Of a DNA stretch of 6,621 nt, positions 6,283-6,621 are shown piece after piece. The notes beneath the pieces were generated by a model. The model made no database searches, had not been told where the DNA came from, and was given only the letters and a program-made list of their open reading frames with translations. The position numbers and the translations under genes are program-made. The stretch is taken from the NCBI GenBank assembly GCA_017420845.1, contig JAFQOC010000361.1, positions 1 to 6,621 on the forward strand, in the 5' to 3' direction. Each line of letters begins with the position of its first letter. Positions within the stretch are counted from its first letter, which is position 1. Origin of the DNA: Clostridia bacterium. GTDB taxonomy: Bacteria > Bacillota > Clostridia > Oscillospirales > CAG-272.

Positions 6283-6300
6283 AGTTTGGTAAGCGTATTC

Positions 6301-6316
6301 GTATGCCTATGCATAC
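6301..6316 (+). promoter_or_regulatory. Small hairpin in the secG leader
   Basis: GTATGC and GCATAC form a 6-bp stem around CTAT, about 12 bases after the predicted transcription start and 15 bases before the ribosome-binding site (GGAGG, 6331-6335). It may protect the 5' end; no further function can be read. Confidence 0.35.
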
Positions 6317-6345
6317 AAACAAGTTTTCTTGGAGGATAGATCAAA

Positions 6346-6591
6346 ATGCCTACTATCGAATTCATTCTCGGCCTGATTCTGGGCCTCATTTCTCTCGGCC
6401 TGATCGTGGCTGTTCTGATGCAGCCCGGTAAGGATAAGCGTCTCTCCGGGGCTATCGCAGGTGGCGCTGACACCTTCTTCGCCAAGGGAAAGGCCAACAA
6501 GTGGGATAAGCATCTGGGCGTCGCAACCGTTGCTATGTGCATCGTTTTCTTCGTCCTGATCCTGGTTCTGTACTGCATTGTCGCGGCCTGA
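6346..6591 (+). CDS. secG: Preprotein translocase subunit SecG
   Basis: This 81-residue protein is a small subunit of the SecYEG channel that assists SecA-driven export. It has two membrane helices (about 4-25 and 57-80). Between them is the family hallmark QPGKDKRLSGAIAGGADTFF (26-45), close to the QPGKGxGLSGAxxGGAxTFF pattern of Firmicute SecG. The length fits the family. GGAGG stands ten bases before the ATG, and a separate promoter lies in the 130-base gap after the protease gene. No strong terminator separates the two, so some read-through from the upstream operon is possible. In many Firmicutes secG is followed by rnr and smpB, but the window ends 30 bases after the stop. Confidence 0.95.
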   Translation: MPTIEFILGLILGLISLGLIVAVLMQPGKDKRLSGAIAGGADTFFAKGKANKWDKHLGVATVAMCIVFFVLILVLYCIVAA

Positions 6592-6621
6592 GAACGTCCA
6601 TTCCTGACCGCCGATGGATAC

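Overview
The window looks like a chromosomal segment of a Gram-positive Clostridia-type bacterium. An Oscillospiraceae/Ruminococcaceae-like lineage is my best guess, from style rather than from a marker gene. The reasons are GC-rich coding sequence beside very AT-rich intergenic DNA, strong AGGAGG-type Shine-Dalgarno sites, extended -10 promoters (TATGCTATAAT), OmpR-type two-component genes and a short SecG. No mobile element, CRISPR array, tRNA or rRNA was seen.

Left third (1-2102, minus strand): a two-gene operon. An ECF-type sigma factor (1551-2102) overlaps by ATGA a one-pass membrane protein (1-1554). That protein is the probable anti-sigma partner and runs off the left edge after 518 codons with no stop. 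It has a short basic cytoplasmic head, one membrane helix and an outer part of at least 440 residues with 11 cysteines that matches no family I recognise.

Centre (2103-2537): a 435-bp AT-rich divergent regulatory region. A minus-strand promoter (TTGAAC-17-TATATT) reads into the sigma operon and a plus-strand promoter (TTTACA-17-TATAAT) reads into the two-component operon. Both have leaders of about 140-150 nt. The plus leader holds three TTC-headed hexamers spaced exactly 11 bp, a fourth one step later and a TATGAT -10-like box. This looks like an OmpR/PhoB-type operator with a second, activated promoter. It also carries a 9-bp inverted repeat. The minus leader has a GC-rich stem-loop just before the sigma ribosome-binding site.

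Right part (2538-6215, plus strand): response regulator, sensor histidine kinase and membrane-anchored HtrA/DegP-like serine protease in one apparent operon. The kinase and protease genes overlap by ATGA. A perfect 11-bp stem-loop between regulator and kinase touches the kinase ribosome-binding site. The layout recalls CssRS/HtrA of Bacillus and CiaRH/HtrA of streptococci, so envelope protein-quality control is the most economical role. After its own promoter, secG (6346-6591) encodes a small subunit of the Sec translocase.

Together the genes suggest a cell-envelope stress and secretion neighbourhood: two transmembrane signalling systems read from one divergent region, a surface protease and a translocase subunit. 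The families of the right-hand genes are well known. The least explained parts are the outer domain of the putative anti-sigma protein and the leader and operator architecture of the divergent region.
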